From: Crateriforma sp964453205
GTDB taxonomy: Bacteria > Planctomycetota > Planctomycetia > Pirellulales > Pirellulaceae
Assembly: GCA_964453205.1 (NCBI GenBank)
Contig: CAYVRC010000076.1
Location: 1 to 26,147, forward strand
Direction of reading: 5' to 3'
DNA: 26,147 nt
Position 1 is the stretch's first letter. Every line of letters starts with the position of its first letter. Made by a program: the position numbers and the translations under genes. Below the pieces are notes generated by a model. That model made no database searches, was not told the DNA's origin, and saw only the letters and a program-made list of their open reading frames with translations. Shown here piece after piece: positions 16,706 to 24,978 of this stretch.

Positions 16706-17971
16706 ATGCGAGACACATTGACAGTCATCTTGGCCGGAGGTCGCGGGTCGCGACTGGAACCGCTGACACGCGACCGGGCCAAACCGGCGGTGCCCTTCGG
16801 CGGACTGTACCGGATCATCGACTTTGTGCTGAGCAACTGCTTGAACAGCGGCATTCGACAGCTTTTGTTGTTGACCCAGTACAAGGCTCAGTCGCTGGAC
16901 CGTCATGTCCATCTGGCGTGGCGAAACTATTTCTGTCGCGAGTTGGGGGAATTCATCGATGTCGTCCCGCCGCAGCAACGCATCGACGACAACTGGTACC
17001 AAGGCACCGCCGACGCCGTCTACCAGAACATCTATGCGATCGAGCGTGAGCAGCCCGAGCACGTGGTGATCCTGGCGGGCGACCACATTTACAAAATGAA
17101 CTACAAGACGATGGTGGATTTCCATCGTGCCACCGACGCGGACATCACCATCGGAGCGTTGCGGGTCGGCCGAGACGAAGCCCGTCAGTTCGGCGTCATG
17201 CAAGTCGACGCGGACGGACGCTTGAACGGCTTTCAAGAAAAACCCGATCAGCCGACGGCCACGCCGGAGGATCCCGATGTCTGCTTGGCCTCGATGGGCA
17301 TTTACGTTTTCAAAGCTCGTTTCCTGTACGAACGGCTGTGCGACGACGCGACCCGGCCCGACAGCCGGCACGACTTTGGCAAAGACATCATCCCCGATGC
17401 GATCAAGGACAGCCGCGTTTTTGCGTTTCCGTTCCTGGACGAAAATCGCAAAGACCCGCTCCAATCGGACTCGGCCGCCGACGCCTACTGGCGAGACGTC
17501 GGTACGATCGACGCCTACTACGAAGCCAGCATGGATCTGACGGGCGTGGACCCGCAATTGAACCTGTACGATCAGGCTTGGCCGATGCGATCGCATCAAC
17601 CGATGTTGCCGCCGCCCAAGTTCGTCTTCGGCAGCGAAGGTCACAGCACCCGTGTCGGCGAAGCCCTCGATTCGATCGTCTGTCAGGGAGCCATTGTCAG
17701 CGGGGGTCGAGTCGCCCGCAGCATCATCGGGGCCGGTTGCCGCATCAACAGCTATGCCAACGTCGAAGACAGCATCTTGTTCGACGACGTCAACGTGGGA
17801 CGGCACTGCAAATTGCGACGCGTCATCATCGATAAGGGCGTCGACGTTCCGGCCGGCACACAAATCGGCTATGACGTCGATTCCGATCGGGCACGCGGCT
17901 TCACGATCACCGAAAGCGGAATCGTCGTCATCGCTCGAGGCGAAGCGATCCGCAGCGAAGCCTTGGTGTAG
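16706..17971 (+). CDS. glgC: Glucose-1-phosphate adenylyltransferase (ADP-glucose pyrophosphorylase)
   Basis: Makes ADP-glucose from glucose-1-phosphate and ATP, the committed step of bacterial glycogen synthesis, in the cytoplasm. The 421-aa product has the nucleotide-binding loop LAGGRGSRLEPLTRDRAKPA (residues 9-28), NWYQGTADAV, the metal-site region LAGDHIYKMNY, the sugar-phosphate motif GFQEKP and YWRDVGTIDAY. A left-handed beta-helix with hexapeptide-like repeats follows from about residue 310. Length and motif order are normal. ATG 16706 follows GGAGAG by a good spacing. It lies 6 bp before a diguanylate cyclase gene, so the two are probably co-transcribed. Confidence 0.96.
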   Translation: MRDTLTVILAGGRGSRLEPLTRDRAKPAVPFGGLYRIIDFVLSNCLNSGIRQLLLLTQYKAQSLDRHVHLAWRNYFCRELGEFIDVVPPQQRIDDNWYQGTADAVYQNIYAIEREQPEHVVILAGDHIYKMNYKTMVDFHRATDADITIGALRVGRDEARQFGVMQVDADGRLNGFQEKPDQPTATPEDPDVCLASMGIYVFKARFLYERLCDDATRPDSRHDFGKDIIPDAIKDSRVFAFPFLDENRKDPLQSDSAADAYWRDVGTIDAYYEASMDLTGVDPQLNLYDQAWPMRSHQPMLPPPKFVFGSEGHSTRVGEALDSIVCQGAIVSGGRVARSIIGAGCRINSYANVEDSILFDDVNVGRHCKLRRVIIDKGVDVPAGTQIGYDVDSDRARGFTITESGIVVIARGEAIRSEALV

Positions 17972-17977
17972 CTTTCC

Positions 17978-18892
17978 ATGACAGGCCAAACCATCACCAT
18001 CATCGCGGGACTGCTGGGATTCATCCTGACGGCTTTCGCCGCCCTTGTCGGGTTCCGATACGGCAAGAACAAAACGCCCGAAAACGGTTTCACCGAAGGC
18101 GATCGCCAACGGGTGCGGCATCTGTTGTCCAACTTGGGCGACTGGACCAGCGAGTATTCCGGCAGCGTGTCGCAGTACCAGGATCAACTGGGACGATTAC
18201 AGCATGCGGTCGAAACCAGCGGCAACGCCGAAGCGCCCGCCGATCGAGTGCTGACGCTGTTGGAACAGATCATGAACAGCAACGATCAGTTGCAAACACG
18301 TTTGGAAGCCGCCGAAAAACAACTCGACAAACAAACCCGACAGATCGAAAGCTACTTGACCGAGGCCCGCACCGACGCCCTGACCGGACTGGCCAATCGC
18401 CGCGCGTTCGATCAAAAGATGGACGAATTGTTGAACGCGTACCGAAAGGGCGGGCGATCGTTCGCGCTGGCGTTGATCGACATCGACCACTTCAAATCGG
18501 TCAACGACAACCACGGCCACCAAATCGGGGACCACGTGCTGCAACAACTGGCGGGAAAGCTCAACCACGAGTTGCGGGCGGCCCTGATCGTGGCCCGTTT
18601 CGGAGGGGAAGAATTCGCCGTCGTCCTGGACGGACCTCTCCGCCGCGCGGCCGAACAGATGAACCAGTTTCGCAAAGAATTCGCGGGTCAGCGAATCGAG
18701 GTCGGCTCGCTGGCCTTGGAAATCACGATGAGCATCGGGGTCAGCGAACCTCGCGACGATACCGTCGTCGCCCCGATCATCCGTCGCGCCGACGAGGCGC
18801 TCTACGCCGCCAAGAACATCGGCCGAAACCGTGTTTATTTCCACGACGGAAAGGGCGTCACGTTGACCGGTGCCCCCGAAGTGGCCAGGTAG
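17978..18892 (+). CDS. Membrane-anchored GGDEF diguanylate cyclase
   Basis: Predicted to make cyclic di-GMP from two GTP. The 304-aa protein has one N-terminal transmembrane helix (about residues 5-25) and a helical, probably coiled-coil, region (about 40-130). The GGDEF domain follows, with LTGLANRRAF, the metal-binding LIDIDHFKSVND and an intact GGEEF active site (209-213). The inhibitory I-site, normally RxxD nine residues before the active site, reads RAAL (R200 to L203), so the acidic residue is missing. No sensory domain is recognisable. It sits 6 bp behind glgC, which hints at co-expression of glycogen synthesis and c-di-GMP signalling. Confidence 0.93.
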   Translation: MTGQTITIIAGLLGFILTAFAALVGFRYGKNKTPENGFTEGDRQRVRHLLSNLGDWTSEYSGSVSQYQDQLGRLQHAVETSGNAEAPADRVLTLLEQIMNSNDQLQTRLEAAEKQLDKQTRQIESYLTEARTDALTGLANRRAFDQKMDELLNAYRKGGRSFALALIDIDHFKSVNDNHGHQIGDHVLQQLAGKLNHELRAALIVARFGGEEFAVVLDGPLRRAAEQMNQFRKEFAGQRIEVGSLALEITMSIGVSEPRDDTVVAPIIRRADEALYAAKNIGRNRVYFHDGKGVTLTGAPEVAR

Positions 18893-19111
18893 CCGGTTGA
18901 CAGTTGCCGGTCGCCGAATCCGGGCCGCGGAGCCGAACGGTCCGAGGATTTCGCCCCGCCCGACGATGGGAGATCCCCAGGCGGCGTCTCAAAAATGAAC
19001 GCCCGAGCGCCGTCACTCTGATTGCGCCGCAAACGCTTCGGATCGGCTTCGAGGCGTGGCAAGACGCCATTGCACCACGATTCGACGGTTTTTCGACGGA
19101 GTTTTCGGGTC

Positions 19112-19127
19112 TGGCACACCGGATGCA
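19112..19127 (+). promoter_or_regulatory. Candidate sigma-54 (-24/-12) promoter
   Basis: TGGCAC (19112-19117), five bases, then ATGCA (19123-19127). This matches the consensus TGGCAC-N5-TTGCA at all but one position and keeps the conserved GG and GC dinucleotides at the correct spacing. Transcription would start near 19138, giving a leader of about 120 bases for the gene at 19258. No enhancer site was identified. Confidence 0.4.
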
Positions 19128-19210
19128 TTCTTGTCGATCCGCCTTGGGTCTTCTCCCGCAATTCTCTGTCGACTCGGCGACGTCTTTTGTCGTGCCGCGA
19201 CGGCGACTGT

Positions 19211-19244
19211 TGGGAGGACCGTGAAGCCCTCCCTCCCATTTTTT
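19211..19244 (+). terminator. Terminator-like hairpin in the leader of the small secreted protein gene
   Basis: TGGGAGG (19211-19217) pairs with CCTCCCA (19232-19238) across a 14-base loop, followed at once by TTTTTT (19239-19244). It ends 13 bases before the ATG at 19258. It could end an upstream transcript or act as an attenuator. Confidence 0.6.
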
Positions 19245-19257
19245 GGAAACCACTCTG

Positions 19258-19620
19258 ATGTTCAAGAAAGCTTGCTTAGCGGCCATTGTCACCGTCGCCG
19301 GTGGCTGGATGACGACGGAAACGGCCGAAGCCGGACGCCCGTTCTATCGCGGTCGTGGCGTCGTCGTCGCGCCCGTGTATCGACCTCCCGTGCGTGTGTA
19401 TCGCCCTCCGGTCTACAGCCGTCGCCCCGCCGTCGTTCCGGTCCCCGTCCCCGTTTATCGCCCGCCCGTCTATCGCAGCTATTACGGCGGCGGGTACTAC
19501 GGCGGCGGGTACTACGGACGATCGAGCCGATTCGGGGGCTATCCGTTCGGCGGATATCCTTACGGCGGCAGCGGCCTGGGCATCAATCGCGGCGGCGTGT
19601 CCGTCTTTTTCGGCTTCTAG
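19258..19620 (+). CDS. Small secreted Gly/Tyr/Pro-rich protein
   Basis: Predicted exported protein of 120 aa with no family I recognise. A Sec signal peptide (FKKACLAAIVTVAGGW, likely cut near ETAEA) is followed by a basic low-complexity region with repeated RPPVY motifs (about residues 40-75). A Gly/Tyr-rich segment with GGGYYGGGYYG (about 78-95) and GGYPFGGYPYGG comes next, with a hydrophobic end (GGVSVFFGF). Such composition suits a surface, matrix or adhesive protein; no enzymatic motif is present. ATG 19258 has GGAAA about 9 bases upstream; an upstream TTG at 19243 is less likely because it overlaps the T run. It is convergent with the sulfatase gene. Confidence 0.78.
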   Translation: MFKKACLAAIVTVAGGWMTTETAEAGRPFYRGRGVVVAPVYRPPVRVYRPPVYSRRPAVVPVPVPVYRPPVYRSYYGGGYYGGGYYGRSSRFGGYPFGGYPYGGSGLGINRGGVSVFFGF

Positions 19621-19681
19621 TTCCGCCTTTCTGGGCGTTCGGGGCACGCGGATGTCACCACCGGCCCCCCCCGCGGTCGGC

Positions 19682-21121
19682 TCAACGCAGCGACGCGACG
19701 GCTGCGGCTTCGGCCGCCGCGTCGAAGTCGGGGTTGGGCGTCGCCGGAACGGGAGCACCGACACGTTTCCGCCAAGCCGTCATTCGCCGCAGCAGTTCGT
19801 CGCGCCTCTCGGGATGCGACGTTGCCAAGTTCGTCGTCTCGCCGATGTCGTCGCGAAGGTTGTACAGTTCCAAGTCCCCCGACTCGAAGTACTGATGCAG
19901 TTTCCAGTCGCCGTGACGAATGATTCCGCACGGCCGACTGCGGAACAGCGGGTCACGTTGCTCGTCGGTGACGCCACGGTAGGCTTGCAGGTAAGCAGGG
20001 AAATGCCAATGCAGCGACCGCTCGGGCAAGCGATCCGTCTGGCCGGTCAACAGCGGCACCAAGCTGATCCCATCGAGCGGCCGTGCCGGGTCGTCGGCAT
20101 CGCCGGGGATGCCGGCCAATTCACAAATCGTCGGATACAAGTCGATCTGGGCCACGGGCTGATCCACGCGGCGTCCGGCTTCGATTCGCCCGGGCCAGCG
20201 GACGAACATCGGCACACGGATGCCGCCTTCGTAGTAGGTTCCCTTGTATCCCTTCAGCGGATGCATGTCGGTCGCCGGGCCGTACCCGCCGTTGTCGGAC
20301 GTGAAAAGAATTACCGTGCGCTCGTCCAACTGCAATTCCTTTAGCGTCGCCAGGATTTTGCCGATCCCGTCATCGACGGCTTGGACCATGGTCGCCATGG
20401 CGACGTGATCGTGCAATTTCCCCGGCGGTTTCGCCTCATACTTCGCCAGCAATTCCTTCTTCGCGTTGAGCGGGGTGTGGACGGCGAAGTGCGTCAGGTA
20501 AAGCATCCAGTCTTTCGCCGCGTTGCCGCGAATGAACGCGACGGCTTCCTCGGTCAGCCGGTCCGTCAGATACTCGTCCTCCGGTGCATCGCCGAGTCCG
20601 GGGACGTTCGGATGCGGCGGGTAGTACCCCTTGGGCGGGCTTCCCGAATGCGTCCCCGCGACGTTGACGTCGAAACCGTAGGGCAGCGGATCGTCACTCA
20701 GGTGCCACTTGCCGAGCGTTCCGGTCACGTACCCCGCGTCCTGCAGACGTGCCGGCCAAGTCTTGAGGTTCGGATCCAACACGTCGGTGCCGGGGACGTG
20801 AAGCAATCGCCGATGCTTCGCCTTTCCCCGCGGCCCGGTGCCGACGTTGTAGATCTGGTGCCGGGGCGTGTACCGGCCGGACATCAAGCAAGCCCGCGAC
20901 GGCGCACAGTTCGCCGCCCCGGCATAGGCGTCCGTGAAGACCATGCCCTCGCCGGCCAATCGATCCAGATTCGGCGTTTCGTAGAAATCACTTCCCATGA
21001 ACCCGCAATCCCGCCAACCGAAGTCATCCAGGTAGATGACCAGCAGATTCGGCCGTCCCTGAGCCGGCAAGCATCGCGGCACGACCGAAGCAAGCAAGAA
21101 ACAAATGACGAGGCGCAACAT
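19682..21121 (-). CDS. Secreted formylglycine-dependent sulfatase
   Basis: Type I sulfatase of 479 aa, predicted to remove sulfate esters, typically from polysaccharides, outside the cytoplasm. A signal peptide (MLRLVICFLLASVVPRCLPA) is followed by the metal-binding YLDDFGW and the activation motif CAPSRACLMSGR, whose C72 is converted to formylglycine. Later TSDNGGYG carries further metal ligands, and KGTYYEGGIRVPMFVRWPG is a conserved family stretch. The length is normal. ATG 21121 begins directly at the signal peptide; the frame extends to TTG 21136. It starts 11 bp after dprA and is probably in the same operon. The substrate cannot be deduced. No maturation enzyme is in the window. Confidence 0.93.
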   Translation of the reverse strand: MLRLVICFLLASVVPRCLPAQGRPNLLVIYLDDFGWRDCGFMGSDFYETPNLDRLAGEGMVFTDAYAGAANCAPSRACLMSGRYTPRHQIYNVGTGPRGKAKHRRLLHVPGTDVLDPNLKTWPARLQDAGYVTGTLGKWHLSDDPLPYGFDVNVAGTHSGSPPKGYYPPHPNVPGLGDAPEDEYLTDRLTEEAVAFIRGNAAKDWMLYLTHFAVHTPLNAKKELLAKYEAKPPGKLHDHVAMATMVQAVDDGIGKILATLKELQLDERTVILFTSDNGGYGPATDMHPLKGYKGTYYEGGIRVPMFVRWPGRIEAGRRVDQPVAQIDLYPTICELAGIPGDADDPARPLDGISLVPLLTGQTDRLPERSLHWHFPAYLQAYRGVTDEQRDPLFRSRPCGIIRHGDWKLHQYFESGDLELYNLRDDIGETTNLATSHPERRDELLRRMTAWRKRVGAPVPATPNPDFDAAAEAAAVASLR

Positions 21122-21132
21122 GAAGGGTACTC

Positions 21133-22287
21133 TCAAATTCGTGAAACGTATTGTCCGCTGAGCCGTCGGATCAGGCGACGCATCTCCAACACACTAATCG
21201 TCGACATCACGCGGTGGGCCGGCAATTCACTTTTCGCGATCACGGTGTCGATCGAAGTGCTCTCCGCGTCGATCGCTTGCAAGACCGCTTGCTCGATTTC
21301 GTTGAGTTGCAGTTCCGCGCCGTGTCGGACTTCGTTGCCGTCGTCGGTTCTTAATGGCGTCTGCATCGGCCCGATGGCCTCGAGAACATCGTCGACGGTT
21401 TGCACCAACACCGCGCCGTCGCGAATCAGTTGGTTGCATCCTCGCGAGGCGCGACTGGTCACCGGACCGGGCAACGCCAAGACATCCCGGTTCTGTTCGT
21501 GGGCCAATCGCGCGGTGATCAGACTGCCGCTGCGATCCGGGGCTTCGATGACCAGCGTCGCCAAAGTCATCCCGGCGATCAGGCGATTGCGTTGGGGGAA
21601 CAAGCCGCCGCGAGGTTTGGTTTGCGGGGACTGTTCGCTGACGACCGCCCCCGAGGCGGCGCAGCGCGCGGCCAAGCCCTTGTTCTCCGGCGGATAGATC
21701 TCACCCAGCCCGCCGCCCAAGACCGCGATCGTCCGCCCGCCACCGTCGATCGCGCCGGCGTGCGCCGCCGAATCGATGCCGCGAGCCAGCCCGCTGACGA
21801 CCGTGACACCGGCTTTGGCCAGGCCGTACGCCATCCGCTCGGCTTGCCGCAATCCGTAAGACGTCGCGTGACGCGTGCCGACGATCGCCACCGACAACGC
21901 GTCGGTCTGGATCAGGTCGCCACGGACGAACAACAAAGGCGGCGCGTCGTCCAATTCCTTCAGCGACATCGGATAACGCGGGTCATCGATCGGAACCACC
22001 GTCGATTCGTTTTCGCCGCACCAAGCCAGCACCGCGTCGACGTCGACGAAGTCCGTGGCGGTGCGAATCGTGTGGACCAGTTTCGGACCGACGCCCGGAA
22101 CGCTGCCGAGTTCGTGCGGATCGGCCCGCAACACACGTCCCGGATCCTCGAATCGATCCAACAACGCGGCCAAGGTTCGCGGCCCCAGTCCGGGCAGCAT
22201 CGCCAACTGGATGGCATCACGGATACTCCGGCCGACAACGGCTGCTTCCGATTCGGACGGATCGTCCGTGAAAAGTTGGTCCGTCAC
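21133..22287 (-). CDS. dprA: DNA-processing protein DprA
   Basis: Cytoplasmic single-stranded-DNA-binding protein that loads RecA during natural transformation. The 384-aa product has an N-terminal helix-hairpin-helix region (LPGLGPRTLAALL, VPGVGPKLV). A Rossmann-like core follows, with VAIVGTRHATSYG, VVSGLARGIDSAAH (163-176), AVLGGGLGEIYPPENKGLA, FPQRNRLIAG and VIEAPDRSGSLITA. A C-terminal winged-helix (DML1-like) domain lies at about 320-384. The start is GTG at 22287, with GAGG about 10 bases upstream. It lies between an acetyltransferase gene and the sulfatase gene on the same strand. DprA is widespread even in species not known to be competent. Confidence 0.95.
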   Translation of the reverse strand: MTDQLFTDDPSESEAAVVGRSIRDAIQLAMLPGLGPRTLAALLDRFEDPGRVLRADPHELGSVPGVGPKLVHTIRTATDFVDVDAVLAWCGENESTVVPIDDPRYPMSLKELDDAPPLLFVRGDLIQTDALSVAIVGTRHATSYGLRQAERMAYGLAKAGVTVVSGLARGIDSAAHAGAIDGGGRTIAVLGGGLGEIYPPENKGLAARCAASGAVVSEQSPQTKPRGGLFPQRNRLIAGMTLATLVIEAPDRSGSLITARLAHEQNRDVLALPGPVTSRASRGCNQLIRDGAVLVQTVDDVLEAIGPMQTPLRTDDGNEVRHGAELQLNEIEQAVLQAIDAESTSIDTVIAKSELPAHRVMSTISVLEMRRLIRRLSGQYVSRI

Positions 22288-22375
22288 GCCAAGCTGCCTC
22301 GCCTTTCGGGTCCGATCATTGCCGCCACGATTCGTCTTGACGGTGAAGCGAATTGTAGCGAATTCGCTATCCGAC

Positions 22376-22927
22376 TTATAGCAAGCACTGCATCACGGCC
22401 AAGTCGACCCAGCGGTTTTGCAGATGCCCGATCTGTTTTTGAACGCCGATGGTCTCGAAGCCGTGCCGACGATGGAACGCGATGCTGCGAGCGTTGTCGG
22501 CGATGATCCGCGCCATCACGTGATGAATGTGGTGCTCTCGACAGTGATCCAGCAACCGTCGCTGCAGCGGATCGGCGACACCGGTGCCGACGGCTTCGGC
22601 GGCCAAATAGATGCCCGATTCCAAGGTGAATCGAAAGCCGTTTCGTTCGCTGATCGGCCGCAGCGTTCCCCATCCGATCACGTCGGCCGATCGTTTGTCG
22701 TCGCTGACCACGTACCAGGCTGCCGGCGGACTCGGCGGCAGCCAGCGGCGGACCGTCGGAGCGTCCCAGTGGATCGTGTCAAACGTCGCCCCGCCCGCGT
22801 CGACATGGTGGTTGTAGATCCGCGCGATCGTTTCGGCATCATCGGCGAGAGCCGGTCGCACGATCACGCCGCCGGCCGGTTCGCGGTCTCGCTGGCCGTC
22901 TCGCTGGCCGTCTCGGGCAGCGGCCAC
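22376..22927 (-). CDS. GNAT-family N-acetyltransferase
   Basis: Predicted acetyl-CoA-dependent acetyltransferase of 183 aa, resembling the phosphinothricin/amino-acid acetyltransferase branch. Visible motifs are IVRPALADDAETIARIYNHH, TFDTIHWDA, the acetyl-CoA binding region (YLAAEAVGTGVADPLQRRLL) and IADNARSIAFHRRHGFETIG. The substrate is unknown. The annotated GTG start at 22927 is 2 bp after metG and gives an N-terminus with a duplicated DGQR. An in-frame GTG at 22867 would begin at VIVRPAL, where most family members start, so the first 20 residues are doubtful. Confidence 0.88.
   Translation of the reverse strand: MAAARDGQRDGQRDREPAGGVIVRPALADDAETIARIYNHHVDAGGATFDTIHWDAPTVRRWLPPSPPAAWYVVSDDKRSADVIGWGTLRPISERNGFRFTLESGIYLAAEAVGTGVADPLQRRLLDHCREHHIHHVMARIIADNARSIAFHRRHGFETIGVQKQIGHLQNRWVDLAVMQCLL
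22891..22914 (-). repeat. 12-bp direct repeat at the GNAT gene start
   Basis: Two head-to-tail copies of a 12-bp unit (plus strand GCTGGCCGTCTC) plus partial flanking copies encode DGQRDGQRD. The repeat falls between the two possible starts of the acetyltransferase. Confidence 0.85.
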
Positions 22928-22929
22928 GG

Positions 22930-24978
22930 TCAGTGAACCCGTTGACCCGGCTTGGCACCTTCGTCGATGCCCAGGATGAAGACTTCTTCGCCGCCGGGGC
23001 CGGCCGCGGTGACCATGCCCTCGCTGAGCCCGAATCGCATCTTGCGTGGTTTCAAATTGGCGACCATCACGACCAGACGGCCGACCAATGTTTCCGGATC
23101 GTAAGCCGCTTTGATCCCCGCAAAGACTTGGCGTGTTTCGTCCCCCCCCAAACCCAGCGTCAGTTTGAGCAACTTGTCGGCTTCGGGAACGTGTTCGGCG
23201 GACAACACCCGGGCGACTCGCAAGTCGACTTTCATGAACTCGTCGATCGTGATTTCATCGGCCAACGGTTCGTCTTTCAACGGCTGCGCCGAATCGCCAA
23301 ACTTGCCCGCGGTGGCGGCGGCGGGGGAAGCCGATTCGTCGGCGTCGTCGGGTTTACTCTCGTCAATCATCTTTTGCAAATCCTCGATTTGAACTCGGTT
23401 CATCATGCGTCGGAAGGGACGGACCGGCGTGCCCGTCAGTGGTGTCTGGGACTGTTGCCAAGAAGTGATCGGATCGCCCAAGAGTTCGCCACAGTCCTCG
23501 GCCAATTTCGGTAGCACCGGCGACAAGTAGATCGCCAGTTGCCGAAACAAGTTCAGTGCGACCGTGCAGACGTCTTGCAGTTCGGTTTGCCGCGCCGGGT
23601 CTTTCTTCATCTCCCACGGCTTGGCGTGTTCGACGAAGGGGTTGGCGGCGTCGGCCAGTTCCATCACCAGCCGCATCGCTTTGGCGTATTCACATTGCTC
23701 GTAGGCCTTGGCGATTTCGTCTCCCTGCCGGGCCGCCGCCGCAAACAGTCCCCCGTCGTCGGGATAGCTCGGGCTCAGTCCTAGCGACGAGGCGAACTTG
23801 CCGACACGGCTGGCCAGGTTGACGACTTTACCGACCAAGTCGCTGTTGACCTTGTCGGTGAATTCTTCCAACCCGAGGTCCAGGTCTTCCACCCGAGGCG
23901 TCAGCTTGGTGGCGTAGAAGTACCGTAGGTAGCCGGGGTCCAAGCGTTTCAAATACGTTTCCGCGGCGACCAAGGTGCCGTCGCGTTTGGACATCTTTTT
24001 GCCATCGACGTTCAGGAACCCGTGGATGTGGACCTTGGTCGGCAAGCTGAAGCCGGCGGTTTTGAGCATCCCCGGCCAGAACAGGGTGTGAAAGTAGGTG
24101 ATGTCTTTGCCGATGAAATGGTGGACCTCGCAGTCTTTACTTTTCCACCAATCGGCCAAGTCTTCGCCGTTGGCGTCGCACCACTGCCGAGTCGCGGCGA
24201 TGTAACCGATCGGCGCGTCGAACCAAACGTACCAGTAGTTGCCCGGCGAATCGGGGATTTCGAAACCGAAGTACGGTGCCGGCCGACTGATGTCCCAGTC
24301 CCTCAGTTCTTGCGACAGGAAATAGCCCTTCAAATAATTCGCGGTGTCCGATTGCAGGGCGTCGCTGCTTTCGACCCACCCGTCCAGGAACCCGTGCAGC
24401 TTTTCCAATTCGACGAACAGATGGGTGGCTTCCTTCAGCACCGGCGTCGCGCCGCTGAGCGTGCTTTTGGGATCGACCAGCTCGGTCGGTGAATACGTGT
24501 GGCCGTTGTTGCAGTTGTCACCGGCTTGGTCCTCCAGACCGCACGCGGGACAAGTACCGCGGACGAAACGGTCGGCCAGAAAGGTCTCGGCTTCGGGATC
24601 AAACAGTTGCTCGATGCTCCGCTCGGCGACCAGATCGGCGTCACGAAGCGCTTGCCAGAACTGATGACAGAGCCGACGGTTTTCCTCGCTGTGCGTGCTG
24701 CCGTAGTGATCGAACCGGATACCGAATCCGGCGAAGTCGCGTTGGTGCGACTCGCTCATCGCGGCGATCAAGTCCTCTTCGCTGCGGCCCTCGGCGCGGG
24801 CACGAATCATGATCGCGGTGCCGTGCGTGTCGTCGGCGCACATGTACAGCGCACGATTGCCGATCAGTCTTTGGAAACGCACCCAGATGTCGGTTTGGAT
24901 GTATTCGACCAAGTGACCAATATGGATCGGACCGTTGGCGTAAGGCAGCGCGCTGGTCACCAGCAGACGTCGTGTCAT
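22930..24978 (-). CDS. metG: Methionyl-tRNA synthetase
   Basis: Charges tRNA-Met with methionine in the cytoplasm. The 682-aa product has the class I HIGH motif (H19-H22), a KMSKR version of the KMSKS loop (328-332), WYVWFDAPIGYI and HFIGKDITYFHTLFWP in the catalytic core. A C-terminal Trbp111/OB-fold tRNA-binding domain follows (about 575-682, KVDLRVARV, ANLKPRKMRFGLSEGM). The zinc knuckle has C143, C146 and C156, but the fourth Cys of the E. coli type is absent; H160 is nearby. An Ala/Asp/Ser-rich linker precedes the tRNA-binding domain. It is the first gene of the minus-strand run metG-GNAT-dprA-sulfatase. Confidence 0.97.
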   Translation of the reverse strand: MTRRLLVTSALPYANGPIHIGHLVEYIQTDIWVRFQRLIGNRALYMCADDTHGTAIMIRARAEGRSEEDLIAAMSESHQRDFAGFGIRFDHYGSTHSEENRRLCHQFWQALRDADLVAERSIEQLFDPEAETFLADRFVRGTCPACGLEDQAGDNCNNGHTYSPTELVDPKSTLSGATPVLKEATHLFVELEKLHGFLDGWVESSDALQSDTANYLKGYFLSQELRDWDISRPAPYFGFEIPDSPGNYWYVWFDAPIGYIAATRQWCDANGEDLADWWKSKDCEVHHFIGKDITYFHTLFWPGMLKTAGFSLPTKVHIHGFLNVDGKKMSKRDGTLVAAETYLKRLDPGYLRYFYATKLTPRVEDLDLGLEEFTDKVNSDLVGKVVNLASRVGKFASSLGLSPSYPDDGGLFAAAARQGDEIAKAYEQCEYAKAMRLVMELADAANPFVEHAKPWEMKKDPARQTELQDVCTVALNLFRQLAIYLSPVLPKLAEDCGELLGDPITSWQQSQTPLTGTPVRPFRRMMNRVQIEDLQKMIDESKPDDADESASPAAATAGKFGDSAQPLKDEPLADEITIDEFMKVDLRVARVLSAEHVPEADKLLKLTLGLGGDETRQVFAGIKAAYDPETLVGRLVVMVANLKPRKMRFGLSEGMVTAAGPGGEEVFILGIDEGAKPGQRVH

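Larger units (their letters stand above)
18893..19257 (+). other. Spacer with candidate regulatory elements upstream of a small secreted protein gene
   Basis: This 365-bp stretch has no convincing gene. It holds a sigma-54-like element (19112-19127) and a hairpin with a T run (19211-19244), listed separately. The first 200 bp show no clear terminator for the diguanylate cyclase gene. Confidence 0.6.

Noticed and set aside
16436..18187. 583-codon open frame on the minus strand
   Set aside because: Antisense to glgC; no motif and no plausible start context.
19056..19895. 279-codon frame over the small secreted protein gene
   Set aside because: It crosses the hairpin, the small gene and the end of the sulfatase in a wrong frame; Arg/Ser-rich with no domain.
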